Positions 21,683 to 30,632 are shown, counted from the first letter of the stretch. The stretch: DNA of 44,577 bases from Gammaproteobacteria bacterium (GCA_002717445.1 PBDY01000015.1:1-44577); one strand, 5' to 3'. Numbers and translations are program-made. The notes: generated by a model not told the origin, from the sequence alone.

Positions 21683-22180
21683 AATTTTTAACCCAATTGA
21701 CCTTTTAAAGTAATTTGAACAAAAAATGAGTATAAATGCCTATTAAATCAATCACAATTATAAAATTATACATTCCAATAAAATCACTTTATGAACCACT
21801 TAAAAAATATGCATTTTTAATGTGTTTTATTATATTATTTATATATGTCATTGTTTTATATATCTTTTCACTATATTACTATTAGTTATATAATACCCAT
21901 TTTTGTTGCATATTTTGTGGTTTATTTTAGCATTGAAGATTTTAGTCTGCGATTTTAGAAATTTGACTATATTCATTAAAAAAGCGATAAAAATGTATGA
22001 ATTTCTGAGACAAACACATGACGATTATCAATAAAACTAAAAATTTGGATGCATTTAAATTGGTGGTTATTGGTTATAACTCCTTAACAATCAGACAGTT
22101 ATAGAAAATAACGTTGAATTTTATGAAATATCTAATCCCCTACTCTATTATTGACCATGAGTGATTATAAGTCATTGATA

Positions 22181-23617
22181 TTATTGAAGATATTTAATTG
22201 TAGATTCTACAAATCGCTCCATCTTCATTGCTCTAGAGCCTTTTATCAAGATAATGCCTCCGTCAGACTTGAAATATCTGTGAATAACCCCCCTGGATTT
22301 AATGGAACTATCTCTAGTGAGCTCTGGTAGAGGAAAATCATCTACTCTATTCTGAATGAGTATAATCTTCTCTCTTTCCTTGTCGCTAAATTCTTTTATC
22401 TCATTTGTGAACGTATCACCAACCAAGATTAATTTTCTTAACTTATTCATCCTTAATGCATAATTAATCACTTTCTTATGCTCTTGGCTTGCATGATCCC
22501 CAAGATCATACATATCGCCAAGTATAACTATCCTGCCCCTCTCATCTTTCCAATCATTTATCGTTTTCATTGCTGATTGCATAGATGCTGGATTTGCATT
22601 ATAAGTGTCATCAATCACTAGATAATTACTTATTTCATGGATGTGAAACCTATTCTTTAATGGATTTTCAAATTCAGACAAGTTCTTCATAGAATCATTA
22701 ATATCATATTCAAATTGCGACAAAGCCAATGACGTTAAGACTGCATTTATACAGTTGTGCTCAATTGATGCTTCAAACTTAATTTGTCTATCTGTGTCCT
22801 CTGAATTCAATGAGATCAGGTATTTATTATTCTGATCAGAATCTTTTTCGCAATTATAAAACCATACTGTATTGAGATTTAAATCATTCGAATCATATAG
22901 CTTTATCTCGTTTGATTCGGTCGCCAGCTTATGACTCTTACTGAGATTTTTAAATGCTGCCTCTATTACACTCCCTGATTTTTTAACGGCTTTGATCAGC
23001 TCTAATTTTGTTTGGATAATATTCTCAATGCTTCCAAATATTCCTACATGGCTATTATTAATATTAGTAATAATAAGTTGGTCAAATGCAAAATATTCAG
23101 CGATTTTCTTAAAGTCTCCATCATGTCTAGCGCCACATTCTAGAACAAGATTTTCAGTGGATGATGAACATCTAAGAATTGTGTAAGGAATACCAAATTG
23201 ATTATTTTCATTTCTTTTTGTAATGATTGTTTTGTCACTATCTAAGATCTTTCCCATCATTTCTTTAACAGTTGTTTTTCCATTACTTCCAGTAATGGCA
23301 ATTGTTATTGGGTTGATTTGCTTGTGATGATGGCTTGCAATTTTAAGAAGTGCGTCATATGTATCTTTGACTAAGATAAATCTACCAAGCGTCTCTGGAT
23401 TCTCCGTGATTACTGCGATTGAGCCATTATCTATTGCATCCTGGCAGAAAATATCGCCATCAAAATTCTCGCCTTTTAGTGCCAGGTAAACTGTTCCATT
23501 CACTTCTTCTCTTGAATCAACAGTGATTCCTGTGAAGGACTCATTATTAGAAAAGAGTTCACCACCGATAACATCGGAAAGTGTTTTTAAATCATTTATA
23601 CCTTCAACTGTAAACAA
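22181..23617 (-). CDS. murF: UDP-N-acetylmuramoyl-tripeptide--D-alanyl-D-alanine ligase MurF
   Basis: SREEVNGTVYLALKGENFDGDIF; PITIAITGSNGKTTVKEMMGKIL; NENNQFGIPYTIL; DDTYNANPASMQSAM; ILIKGSRAMKMERFVE. Confidence 0.95.
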   Translation of the reverse strand: MFTVEGINDLKTLSDVIGGELFSNNESFTGITVDSREEVNGTVYLALKGENFDGDIFCQDAIDNGSIAVITENPETLGRFILVKDTYDALLKIASHHHKQINPITIAITGSNGKTTVKEMMGKILDSDKTIITKRNENNQFGIPYTILRCSSSTENLVLECGARHDGDFKKIAEYFAFDQLIITNINNSHVGIFGSIENIIQTKLELIKAVKKSGSVIEAAFKNLSKSHKLATESNEIKLYDSNDLNLNTVWFYNCEKDSDQNNKYLISLNSEDTDRQIKFEASIEHNCINAVLTSLALSQFEYDINDSMKNLSEFENPLKNRFHIHEISNYLVIDDTYNANPASMQSAMKTINDWKDERGRIVILGDMYDLGDHASQEHKKVINYALRMNKLRKLILVGDTFTNEIKEFSDKEREKIILIQNRVDDFPLPELTRDSSIKSRGVIHRYFKSDGGIILIKGSRAMKMERFVESTIKYLQ

Positions 23618-23631
23618 GATAATACCTCTAA

Positions 23632-23708
23632 TGGTGCCCCGAAGAGGATTCGAACCTCTGACCTTCGGATTAGGAATCCGACGCTCTATCCTGCTGAGCT
23701 ATCGGGGC
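23632..23708 (-). tRNA. tRNA-Arg(CCT), encoded CCA
   Basis: Minus strand GCCCCGATAGCTCAGCAGGATAGAGCGTCGGATTCCTAATCCGAAGGTCAGAGGTTCGAATCCTCTTCGGGGCACCA folds as cloverleaf: acceptor GCCCCGA/TCGGGGC, anticodon stem TCGGA/TCCGA, loop TTCCTAA, T-loop TTCGAAT. Confidence 0.97.
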
Positions 23709-23842
23709 CTGAATCAATTATTACAGAGGTAATTATAACAAGCACATGATTATTGACTTAATTCAAATATATGATGATATATACTTTCGAACTGATATTG
23801 ATCTAAAACAGAAACTTGTTCTCAATAGTGAGCATATAAGAT

Positions 23843-24445
23843 ATGAGGAAGAAAGCGCACAATCACTTATTAAGAATAGGAGACGATTACTGCCCGATAC
23901 TGAGTCAAATTGTTTCAAATAATGGAATGATAAGTATCAATGCAGATAAAACGATTCACATATTTGAATGTTTAGCTAAAACAGTCGTTGAGCAGCAACT
24001 CTCATATAAGGCAGCAAAAAGCATATGGGGGAAAGTCAAAATTTCATCTGAAGAGGAAGGTCTCAAACTGATTGATTATTTTGATGAAAAGAATAAATCA
24101 TCATTAAGAAACGACGGCCTTTCTCAAAATAAAATAAAATCAATATTAGGTGCAAAGGATGCCGTCAATGATGGTTCAATCTCATTACAGAAACTAGAAG
24201 TCTTACCTTATGATGATTATAAAAAGTCAATCAAAAGCCTTTGGGGATTTGGTGATTGGTCGGCTGAGATGATTGCAATATTTTATCTTGGAAAAACTAA
24301 TGTATGGTCTAACGGTGATCTCATGCTCAAGAAGGGGATCGACGAAATTTGTGAAGATTCAGAAATTACACCTCAAGAATTAGTTGATTTGGTTGACCCT
24401 TTTCAGTCCTATTTAGCGCTTCATATCTGGCGTAACAAAGATTAA
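23843..24445 (+). CDS. HhH-GPD DNA glycosylase (DNA-3-methyladenine glycosylase II / AlkA-like)
   Basis: VEQQLSYKAAKSIWGKV; DGLSQNKIKSILGAKDAVNDG; LWGFGDWSAEMIAIFYLGKTNVWSNGDLMLKKG (HhH plus catalytic Asp region). Confidence 0.87.
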   Translation: MRKKAHNHLLRIGDDYCPILSQIVSNNGMISINADKTIHIFECLAKTVVEQQLSYKAAKSIWGKVKISSEEEGLKLIDYFDEKNKSSLRNDGLSQNKIKSILGAKDAVNDGSISLQKLEVLPYDDYKKSIKSLWGFGDWSAEMIAIFYLGKTNVWSNGDLMLKKGIDEICEDSEITPQELVDLVDPFQSYLALHIWRNKD

Positions 24446-25645
24446 CTACTTCTTGAAGACCAGTGAGGCATTTGTACCTCCAAACCCAAAACTATTTGAC
24501 ATGACAGTTTCAAGTCCTGCATCTTCAATCAGGGAGGTGACTATATTTAAGCCTTCTGCCTTCTCATCAAGATTTTCTATGTTTATGGATGGAGATATAA
24601 AATCATGACACATCATAAGAATCGTATATATCGCCTCATGAACGCCTGCAACCCCTAAAGAATGACCAGTTAGGGATTTTGTAGAGGTAATCCTAGGAGT
24701 GTCTTGCCCGAATACTTCTCGAACAGCTTCAAGTTCTTTCATATCACCAACAGGTGTACTTGTACCGTGTGCATTTAGATAATCAATCCGGTTGTTATTC
24801 TTCATGGCTTGCTTCATACATCTTATTGCACCATCGCCTGATGGTTGCACCATATCGAAACCATCGGAAGTTGCGCCATATCCTGTAAGCTCTCCATAAA
24901 TAGTTGCGCCTCTAGCAAGAGCATGCTCGTATTCTTCGAGAACTATGACTCCTCCGCCTCCAGAAATAACAAAACCGTCTCTGTCTGAATCAAAAGGTCT
25001 TGATGCAAGGTGGGGATTGTCATTATGTGATGCAGAGAGCGCTTTCATTCCATCAAAGAATGAAGCAAGCACCCAATGAACCTCATCGCCACCACCAGCA
25101 AAAACAACGTCTTGCTTATCAAACTGAATCAATTCGGCTGCATTACCGATACAGTGAGCACTTGTGGCACAAGCTGAACTAATTGAATAATTAATGCCCT
25201 TGATCTTAAATGCAGTTCCTAAGACGCCAGAATTGCCACTAGCCATAGAGCGTGTCACGAGAAACGGGCTGACCTTGCCTTTCTCTCTCAATGAATCTGC
25301 GCCAAAAACAACGGTTTCTGGGGACCCGCCACCGTTGCCCATAATCAACCCCGTTCTAAAATCACTGACTTGCTCTTCGTTTAATCCGCTGTCTTCTACA
25401 GCCTCTTGCATGGCAAGGTAATTAAAACCAATGCCGTCACTCATAAACCGTTTTAACTTTCTATCAATAAGCTCTGACAAATCCAGTTTTATCGACCCTG
25501 CAACCTTGCTCTTCAAGCCAGCCTCTTCAAAGTCTTCTCGATAATTGATTCCTGAAGCTCCTGCTTTTAAGGAATCCAATACTTCATTTTTATTATTCCC
25601 GATTGAACTGACAATTCCGATTCCGGTGACAACGACTCTTCTCAT
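24446..25645 (-). CDS. fabB: 3-oxoacyl-ACP synthase I
   Basis: [49 protein letters not shown] active-site Cys; [49 protein letters not shown]. Confidence 0.95.
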   Translation of the reverse strand: MRRVVVTGIGIVSSIGNNKNEVLDSLKAGASGINYREDFEEAGLKSKVAGSIKLDLSELIDRKLKRFMSDGIGFNYLAMQEAVEDSGLNEEQVSDFRTGLIMGNGGGSPETVVFGADSLREKGKVSPFLVTRSMASGNSGVLGTAFKIKGINYSISSACATSAHCIGNAAELIQFDKQDVVFAGGGDEVHWVLASFFDGMKALSASHNDNPHLASRPFDSDRDGFVISGGGGVIVLEEYEHALARGATIYGELTGYGATSDGFDMVQPSGDGAIRCMKQAMKNNNRIDYLNAHGTSTPVGDMKELEAVREVFGQDTPRITSTKSLTGHSLGVAGVHEAIYTILMMCHDFISPSINIENLDEKAEGLNIVTSLIEDAGLETVMSNSFGFGGTNASLVFKK

Positions 25646-25647
25646 AA

Positions 25648-26181
25648 TTATATCTCTGATAAATCAGTGAATAGACCGACCCGGAGGTCTTGTCCTGTGT
25701 AGATTACCTTGTCATCGGCTTTAAGAGTCGCATCTGCTATACCCAACATGAGTTTAGAACGAATCACTCTCTTGATATGAAGATGATAGGTAATAAGCTT
25801 TGTTTTTTGTGTCACCTGACCTGAAAATTTAATCTTACCGCCACCCAATGCCCTGCCTTTTCCTTCTCCGCCAGACCAGCCTAGAAAGAAGCCTATGAGC
25901 TGCCACATAGCATCAACGCCTAGTGATCCTGGCATGACTGGGTCTTTAAAAAAATGGCAGTCAAAGAACCATGCATCCTTCTTAATATCCAATTCTGCAA
26001 TGATTTCCCCTTTGTCATAATCACCACCGGAATCGCTGATATGAGTAATCCGGTCAATCATCAACATCGGTGGTAATGGAAGCCTTGCATTGCCTGGCCC
26101 AAAAAGCTTTTCTTTGGCACAGTCCATTAAATCTTGCAAATTATATGAGTTCTTTCTATCCATGGCGATCATTCTAATCAA
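25648..26181 (-). CDS. fabA: 3-hydroxydecanoyl-ACP dehydratase/isomerase
   Basis: [72 protein letters not shown]; start possibly at an internal Met. Confidence 0.96.
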   Translation of the reverse strand: MIRMIAMDRKNSYNLQDLMDCAKEKLFGPGNARLPLPPMLMIDRITHISDSGGDYDKGEIIAELDIKKDAWFFDCHFFKDPVMPGSLGVDAMWQLIGFFLGWSGGEGKGRALGGGKIKFSGQVTQKTKLITYHLHIKRVIRSKLMLGIADATLKADDKVIYTGQDLRVGLFTDLSEI

Positions 26182-26204
26182 ATATTGGAATCTTTAATAT
26201 ATTT

Positions 26205-26792
26205 TTAAGTCCCGTAAGTCAGCTGCAGAGTTTTGACTTTACCGAACCATGGAACAGTTATGATAAAGAGCTGATCATTTCTGCTTAAAGAGTCTGTATT
26301 AATATTTTTACTTCCTTGTAACTCAACAACCAGTCTGGATAAATTCTCAGGATGAGAAACAATGAGAACTATTTGGCCCGAATGATCATCCGTGATCGAT
26401 TCAATAAAAGTCTCAGCAATGTCTTGATCAACAATATTTATAGGCAGGTCTAAGAGGCGGGATATTGGCTCAGCTGTTTCCTGTGTCGCCCGATAAGATG
26501 TGGCATATATAGCATCAACACCATCGATTACATCCACTGATGATAAAGTTGATGCCAAATAATTCGCCCTTTCCATGCCCTCATTGCTAAGGCCTGAGTT
26601 TGAGCTCAAGTCGGTCTCAAGTTCTGCGTGCGTGGCAATAATCACAGTTGTTGTCACCTGAGATCCAAAGAACCAAGAAAGTAATACTGCGAAGCCTGTA
26701 AATAATAAAGCGAATACGATGCGTCTCAACTTTCGTTTCTTTCTTCGGGACTTATACTCATCAATTCGATCAATCATCGTGTTCTCTGTCAT
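26205..26792 (-). CDS. Membrane-anchored histidine phosphatase-like protein (divergent RHG motif)
   Basis: N-terminal TM segment; VIIATHAELETD...GLSNEGMERANYLASTL...AIYATSYRATQETAEPIS...IVLIVSHPENLSRLV: phosphoglycerate-mutase-like arrangement. Confidence 0.72.
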   Translation of the reverse strand: MTENTMIDRIDEYKSRRKKRKLRRIVFALLFTGFAVLLSWFFGSQVTTTVIIATHAELETDLSSNSGLSNEGMERANYLASTLSSVDVIDGVDAIYATSYRATQETAEPISRLLDLPINIVDQDIAETFIESITDDHSGQIVLIVSHPENLSRLVVELQGSKNINTDSLSRNDQLFIITVPWFGKVKTLQLTYGT

Positions 26793-27009
26793 CTAGAATC
26801 GTATATTCTGCATCAATTATTGTCTCATCTGGATTCTTATTCTTCTCCTTTTTCATAAAGAAACCTCGCAAATAAAAACCGATGATCGCCAATATTAGAA
26901 ATCCAACAATAGTCATCAATACAAAACCACCTAAAATGATTGAAAGAACGAATATGCCGAGCCCAAAAAGGATCCCTAAAGCTCTTATGATTAAATCAAT
27001 GGGTGACAT
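26770..27009 (-). CDS. Small two-TM membrane protein of unknown function
   Basis: 79 aa; two hydrophobic stretches then charged tail; ORF overlaps the phosphatase-like gene start (operon-like). Confidence 0.6.
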   Translation of the reverse strand: MSPIDLIIRALGILFGLGIFVLSIILGGFVLMTIVGFLILAIIGFYLRGFFMKKEKNKNPDETIIDAEYTILDDREHDD

Positions 27010-27135
27010 ATTTTATTGCAGAGTATATTTGATGTTGCATAAGACACTATTAAACTTTATATCATTTAGGTAGGCAACCATCGATAAACAAGGGCCAATA
27101 AAAATTTTCAAAAAATTAACAATATTTTATTGAAT

Positions 27136-27150
27136 GTTCTCCTTTTGTTC
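27136..27150 (+). promoter_or_regulatory. Candidate LexA (SOS) box GTTC-N7-GTTC upstream of lexA
   Basis: GTTC TCCTTTT GTTC read at 27136-27150, ending 22 bp before the ORF start at 27173; matches the GTTCN7GTTC operator described for alphaproteobacterial LexA. Confidence 0.6.
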
Positions 27151-27172
27151 TCTATTATTTCATTAATAAAAA

Positions 27173-27796
27173 TTGATGAGAAAAGAGATGCTGACTCCAA
27201 GCGAAACCAAAACCTTAAAATTTATTCAGAAATACTGTATCGAGAAGGGATGCTCACCCACTCTTACAGAAATTGCAGACGGAATTGGCATTAAATCCAG
27301 AGGTGTTATACACAGATACCTAAAGTCTCTGGAATCCAAGAAATTACTCAGCATAGTATCCAATCGAAAAAGAGGCATATGCCTCAATCTTGAAGCCTAT
27401 GAAAATCAATCCATTGCTCCAATCATTCCACTATTGGGACGTATCGCAGCTGGGCAGCCCATTGAAGCAATTGAGGATAGACATGAAATCAATCTTGCAG
27501 ACTTCATTATGAATCCCGATAGATTTGCCTTGCAAGTAACCGGTGAGTCAATGATGGATGCTGGCATACTTGATGGAGACACGGTCATCATTAAACATCA
27601 AAATACCGCAAACAACGGTGACATTGTTGTTGCTCTTATCGATGGCATTGAAGCAACGTTGAAACGCTTCAAAAAACTCCCCAAGGGAATGATACTTTTA
27701 ATCCCAGAAAATAAATCGATGGAAGCAATTGCGTATGAAGCTGAGCGCATACAGATACAAGGAGTTGTTGTTGGTCAGCTTAGAAGCTATCAGTAA
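27173..27796 (+). CDS. lexA: SOS repressor LexA (peptidase S24)
   Basis: MLTPSETKTLKFIQKYCIEKGCSPTLTEIADGIGIKSRGVIHRYLKSL wHTH; IPLLGRIAAGQPIEA (Ala-Gly cleavage site); LQVTGESMMDAGILDGDTVIIK catalytic Ser; EATLKRFKK catalytic Lys. Confidence 0.95.
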   Translation: MMRKEMLTPSETKTLKFIQKYCIEKGCSPTLTEIADGIGIKSRGVIHRYLKSLESKKLLSIVSNRKRGICLNLEAYENQSIAPIIPLLGRIAAGQPIEAIEDRHEINLADFIMNPDRFALQVTGESMMDAGILDGDTVIIKHQNTANNGDIVVALIDGIEATLKRFKKLPKGMILLIPENKSMEAIAYEAERIQIQGVVVGQLRSYQ

Positions 27797-29018
27797 AGAC
27801 TCTTGGCCAAGAATTATTGCTCTGGTTGATATGAACTCTTTTTTTGCATCCATTGAGCAAATGGATTTTCCAGAGTTGTATGGGAGACCCGTTGGTGTTA
27901 CAAATGGTCTGCAAGGGACATGCATCATCACATGCTCGTATGAAGCCCGTTCCTGGGGCATCAAGACTGGTATGAGACTAAAAGAGGCCAGAAAATTATG
28001 CCCAGATATTATTCAAAGACCATCTAGGCCCAAGAGATATGCGCAAATTTCTACCCGTATCATGTCTGCGCTCAAAGTCATCACTCCTGACATAGAGGTC
28101 TTCTCTGTTGATGAGGCATTCTTGGATCTAACCCATTGCAGAAAAATCATTCATTCACCCGAACAAATAGCAAAAAAAATCCAAGATCTAGTGTGCGATG
28201 TATCAGGCATATCTTGTTCAGTCGGTTTAAGTGGAGATAAAACAACTGCAAAATATGCGGCTAAGCAAGATAAACCTTACGGCATCACGATCATCCCTCC
28301 TCTCGATGCTGAGTTTAGATTAAAGGATGTTCCAGTGGATCAATTGTGCGGTATTGGAAAAGGCATTAAAAGATTCCTTAATTCGCATGGAGTATACAAA
28401 TGTGGTGACATGAAAGACATCCCAATCAGTGTTCCCGGTAAACATTTTGGACACCCGGGCCGAAGAATCTGGTTGATGGCTCAAGGAAGAGATCCGGAAC
28501 AAATACAAACCATTATCGCTCCACCAAAATCAATAGGTCATGGAAAAGTTATGCCTCCGGATACTCGAGATAAGAAGATCATCCTCATGTATTTACAACA
28601 CATGAGCGAGAAAGTGGGTGCCCGACTTAGAAAACATGACTTTAAATCTTCAGCATTCTTTATTGGATTAAAATCTAAACATGGCTGGATCGGTTCAAAA
28701 TTAAGATTGGCCTACTCTATTGATGATGGAATAAGAATCATGCAACTCGGAGAAGAAATGATGAAACATAAATGGCATGGGGAAGGCATTCATCAGATAC
28801 AAGTCACCGCTCTCAATCCGCAGAAATCAAATCAACAAATTGATTTCTTGGAGCAAAGTGGAAATACGAATACTGCAATCAAGAATCAAACCATAGATTT
28901 AATCAATGAAAAATATGGCAATCTTACGATTGCGCCCAGTAATCTAATGAATAGATCGAGGATGCCTGATGTGATTGCACCGGCTTGGAAACCAACTGGT
29001 CATAGGCAAACGATATAA
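27729..29018 (+). CDS. Y-family DNA polymerase (DinB/UmuC-like)
   Basis: IALVDMNSFFASIEQMDFPELYGRPVGVTN; IITCSYEARSWGIKTGMRLKEARKLCP; FSVDEAFLDLT; GLSGDKTTAKYAAKQDKPYGI; PVDQLCGIGKGIKRFL. Real start probably near/after the lexA stop (27796), non-ATG or at 27831. Confidence 0.92.
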   Translation: MRMKLSAYRYKELLLVSLEAISKDSWPRIIALVDMNSFFASIEQMDFPELYGRPVGVTNGLQGTCIITCSYEARSWGIKTGMRLKEARKLCPDIIQRPSRPKRYAQISTRIMSALKVITPDIEVFSVDEAFLDLTHCRKIIHSPEQIAKKIQDLVCDVSGISCSVGLSGDKTTAKYAAKQDKPYGITIIPPLDAEFRLKDVPVDQLCGIGKGIKRFLNSHGVYKCGDMKDIPISVPGKHFGHPGRRIWLMAQGRDPEQIQTIIAPPKSIGHGKVMPPDTRDKKIILMYLQHMSEKVGARLRKHDFKSSAFFIGLKSKHGWIGSKLRLAYSIDDGIRIMQLGEEMMKHKWHGEGIHQIQVTALNPQKSNQQIDFLEQSGNTNTAIKNQTIDLINEKYGNLTIAPSNLMNRSRMPDVIAPAWKPTGHRQTI

Positions 29019-29021
29019 GAC

Positions 29022-29432
29022 ATGTGCGGTGGTGCTTCATATACGCATAATGGTGAACACATGAGAGTGTATTTTCCAAACCCAAAGGCAAGGCTTCCCG
29101 TCATCACGAAAGAAAGCGATACAAAACTGATGCTCTGGGGAAGGCGTAAAGGTCAAACAGGAAAACTTCCACTTGGAGGATGGGCAAGGCTAGATTCTAT
29201 ACATGCCGGAATATGGGATAGATGGTTCCCAAAACCTGTGAAGATACCTGTGCAAAGCTTTATGGAAAAAGATCATGAAGGAAAAAGTCACTGGTTTGAT
29301 TTGGTCAAAGGGCAATGGATGCAGGGTCTAATTGCAGTCGAGAAGCAAGAACAAAGACTGTATGTGGTAACGATTGAGCCTGAACTCGAGCACAGTATTC
29401 ATGATCGCTGGCCTAGAGTAATGAGTGGCTAA
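29022..29432 (+). CDS. Short SRAP (SOS response-associated peptidase / HMCES/YedK-like) protein
   Basis: Starts Met-Cys-Gly; LPVI, WGR, ARLDSI...KIPVQSFMEKD...HWFD...QGLIAV...YVVTIEPELEHSIHDRWPRVM align with the SRAP motif order (MCGR / NARAET / IPADGFYEW / IHDRMPVIL); 3 bp downstream of the Y-family polymerase. Confidence 0.7.
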   Translation: MCGGASYTHNGEHMRVYFPNPKARLPVITKESDTKLMLWGRRKGQTGKLPLGGWARLDSIHAGIWDRWFPKPVKIPVQSFMEKDHEGKSHWFDLVKGQWMQGLIAVEKQEQRLYVVTIEPELEHSIHDRWPRVMSG

Positions 29433-29460
29433 ATTAAAGCAGTTTTTATAAAGTAGCAGA

Positions 29461-30615
29461 ATGAAAGTATTTTTAGGTCTGATTGCCCTTGCGGCATTAT
29501 TATTTTTTGGCGCAGGCCCGAAAATGGTTGATGAGAGAATAAATCGAGTCTCCGATCATGCTCCTTATGTTATTTCCGAAGATGCAAAAAATTTACATGC
29601 TAATCTCTTCATAGGTGACTGGCATGCAGACAGTACTTTATGGGATAGAAACCTAAGTGATCGCCATCAATATGGTCATGTAGATATTCCTAGATTGCAA
29701 AGCGGCAATGTCTCTTTACAAATGTTCACCACAGTCTCTAAGTCGCCAAGTGGCTTGAATTATGAGGCTAATAGCGATGAATCGAATGACAGCATCACTG
29801 CATTAGCGATTATCCAAAGATGGCCATTAAAAACTTGGAACAACCTGACAGAACGAGTCATCCATCAAGCAAATAAGGTTCGGAGCATTGCAAATGATGA
29901 TGCAGATAATTTTATATTAATCCTCTCCAAAACAGATTTGGCAGATTATCTGAATAGAAAAAAAAGCAATCCTAAACTGGTTGGTGGATTAATCGGTACA
30001 GAGGGATCGCATGCCCTGGAAGGAGAAATTAGAAATATAGAGCGGTTATACAGTGAGGGTTTTAGAATGATGAGTCTTCATCATTTCTTTGACAATAAAC
30101 TCGGAGGATCGCTTCATGGTTTAAGCGGAGCAGGATTATCAAACTTTGGAGCTCAAGCGGTGAACGAAATGATGAGACTTGGGATCATGATTGATGTCTC
30201 ACACTCATCAGAAAAGGTTGTTAAGGACGTATTAAGTATTGTAAACCAACCCCTAGTGGTCAGCCATACAGGCCTTTATGGTCATTGCCAGTCCTCAAGG
30301 AATATCAGTGATGCGCTGATGAAAGAAATTGCCTCAAAAGGTGGGCTCATAGCAATTGGGTATTGGCATGGTGCAGTTTGTGGAAATTCACCCAAAGATG
30401 TTGCTGAAGCAATAAAATATGGGGTGGATCTTGTTGGATCAAAGCATGTCTCTCTTGGCTCTGACTTTGACGGTGCGGTCATGCCTGCCTTTGATACCTC
30501 AGAACTCTCTGCGTTGACTCATGAACTATTATTGACGGGACTTTCTGAGGACGATATTCGTTCAGTGATGGGTTTAAATATGCTTAATTTCTTAAATGAT
30601 CATCTGCCTGATTAG
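29461..30615 (+). CDS. Membrane dipeptidase (peptidase M19 family)
   Basis: FIGDWHADSTLWDRNLSDRHQYGHVDIPRLQSGNVSLQMF; GTEGSHALEGEIRNIERLYSEGFRMMSLHHFFDNKLGGSLHG; DVSHSSEKVVKDVLSIVNQPLVVSHTG; VSLGSDFDGAV. Confidence 0.92.
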   Translation: MKVFLGLIALAALLFFGAGPKMVDERINRVSDHAPYVISEDAKNLHANLFIGDWHADSTLWDRNLSDRHQYGHVDIPRLQSGNVSLQMFTTVSKSPSGLNYEANSDESNDSITALAIIQRWPLKTWNNLTERVIHQANKVRSIANDDADNFILILSKTDLADYLNRKKSNPKLVGGLIGTEGSHALEGEIRNIERLYSEGFRMMSLHHFFDNKLGGSLHGLSGAGLSNFGAQAVNEMMRLGIMIDVSHSSEKVVKDVLSIVNQPLVVSHTGLYGHCQSSRNISDALMKEIASKGGLIAIGYWHGAVCGNSPKDVAEAIKYGVDLVGSKHVSLGSDFDGAVMPAFDTSELSALTHELLLTGLSEDDIRSVMGLNMLNFLNDHLPD

Positions 30616-30632
30616 ATAATTTTTTGTGGGCA

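Noticed and set aside
23789-23803. GAAC-N7-GATC near-match to the GTTCN7GTTC/GAACN7GAAC box upstream of the AlkA-like glycosylase
   Set aside because: One mismatch in 8 defined positions; expected by chance at a notable rate in a ~130-bp leader. Worth including only in a genome-wide motif scan.
23746-23922. 58-aa plus-strand ORF (MIIDLIQIYDDIYFRTDIDLKQKLVLNSEHIRYEEES...) upstream of the glycosylase
   Set aside because: Overlaps the glycosylase start in another frame and has no support beyond being open; could be chance in AT-rich DNA.
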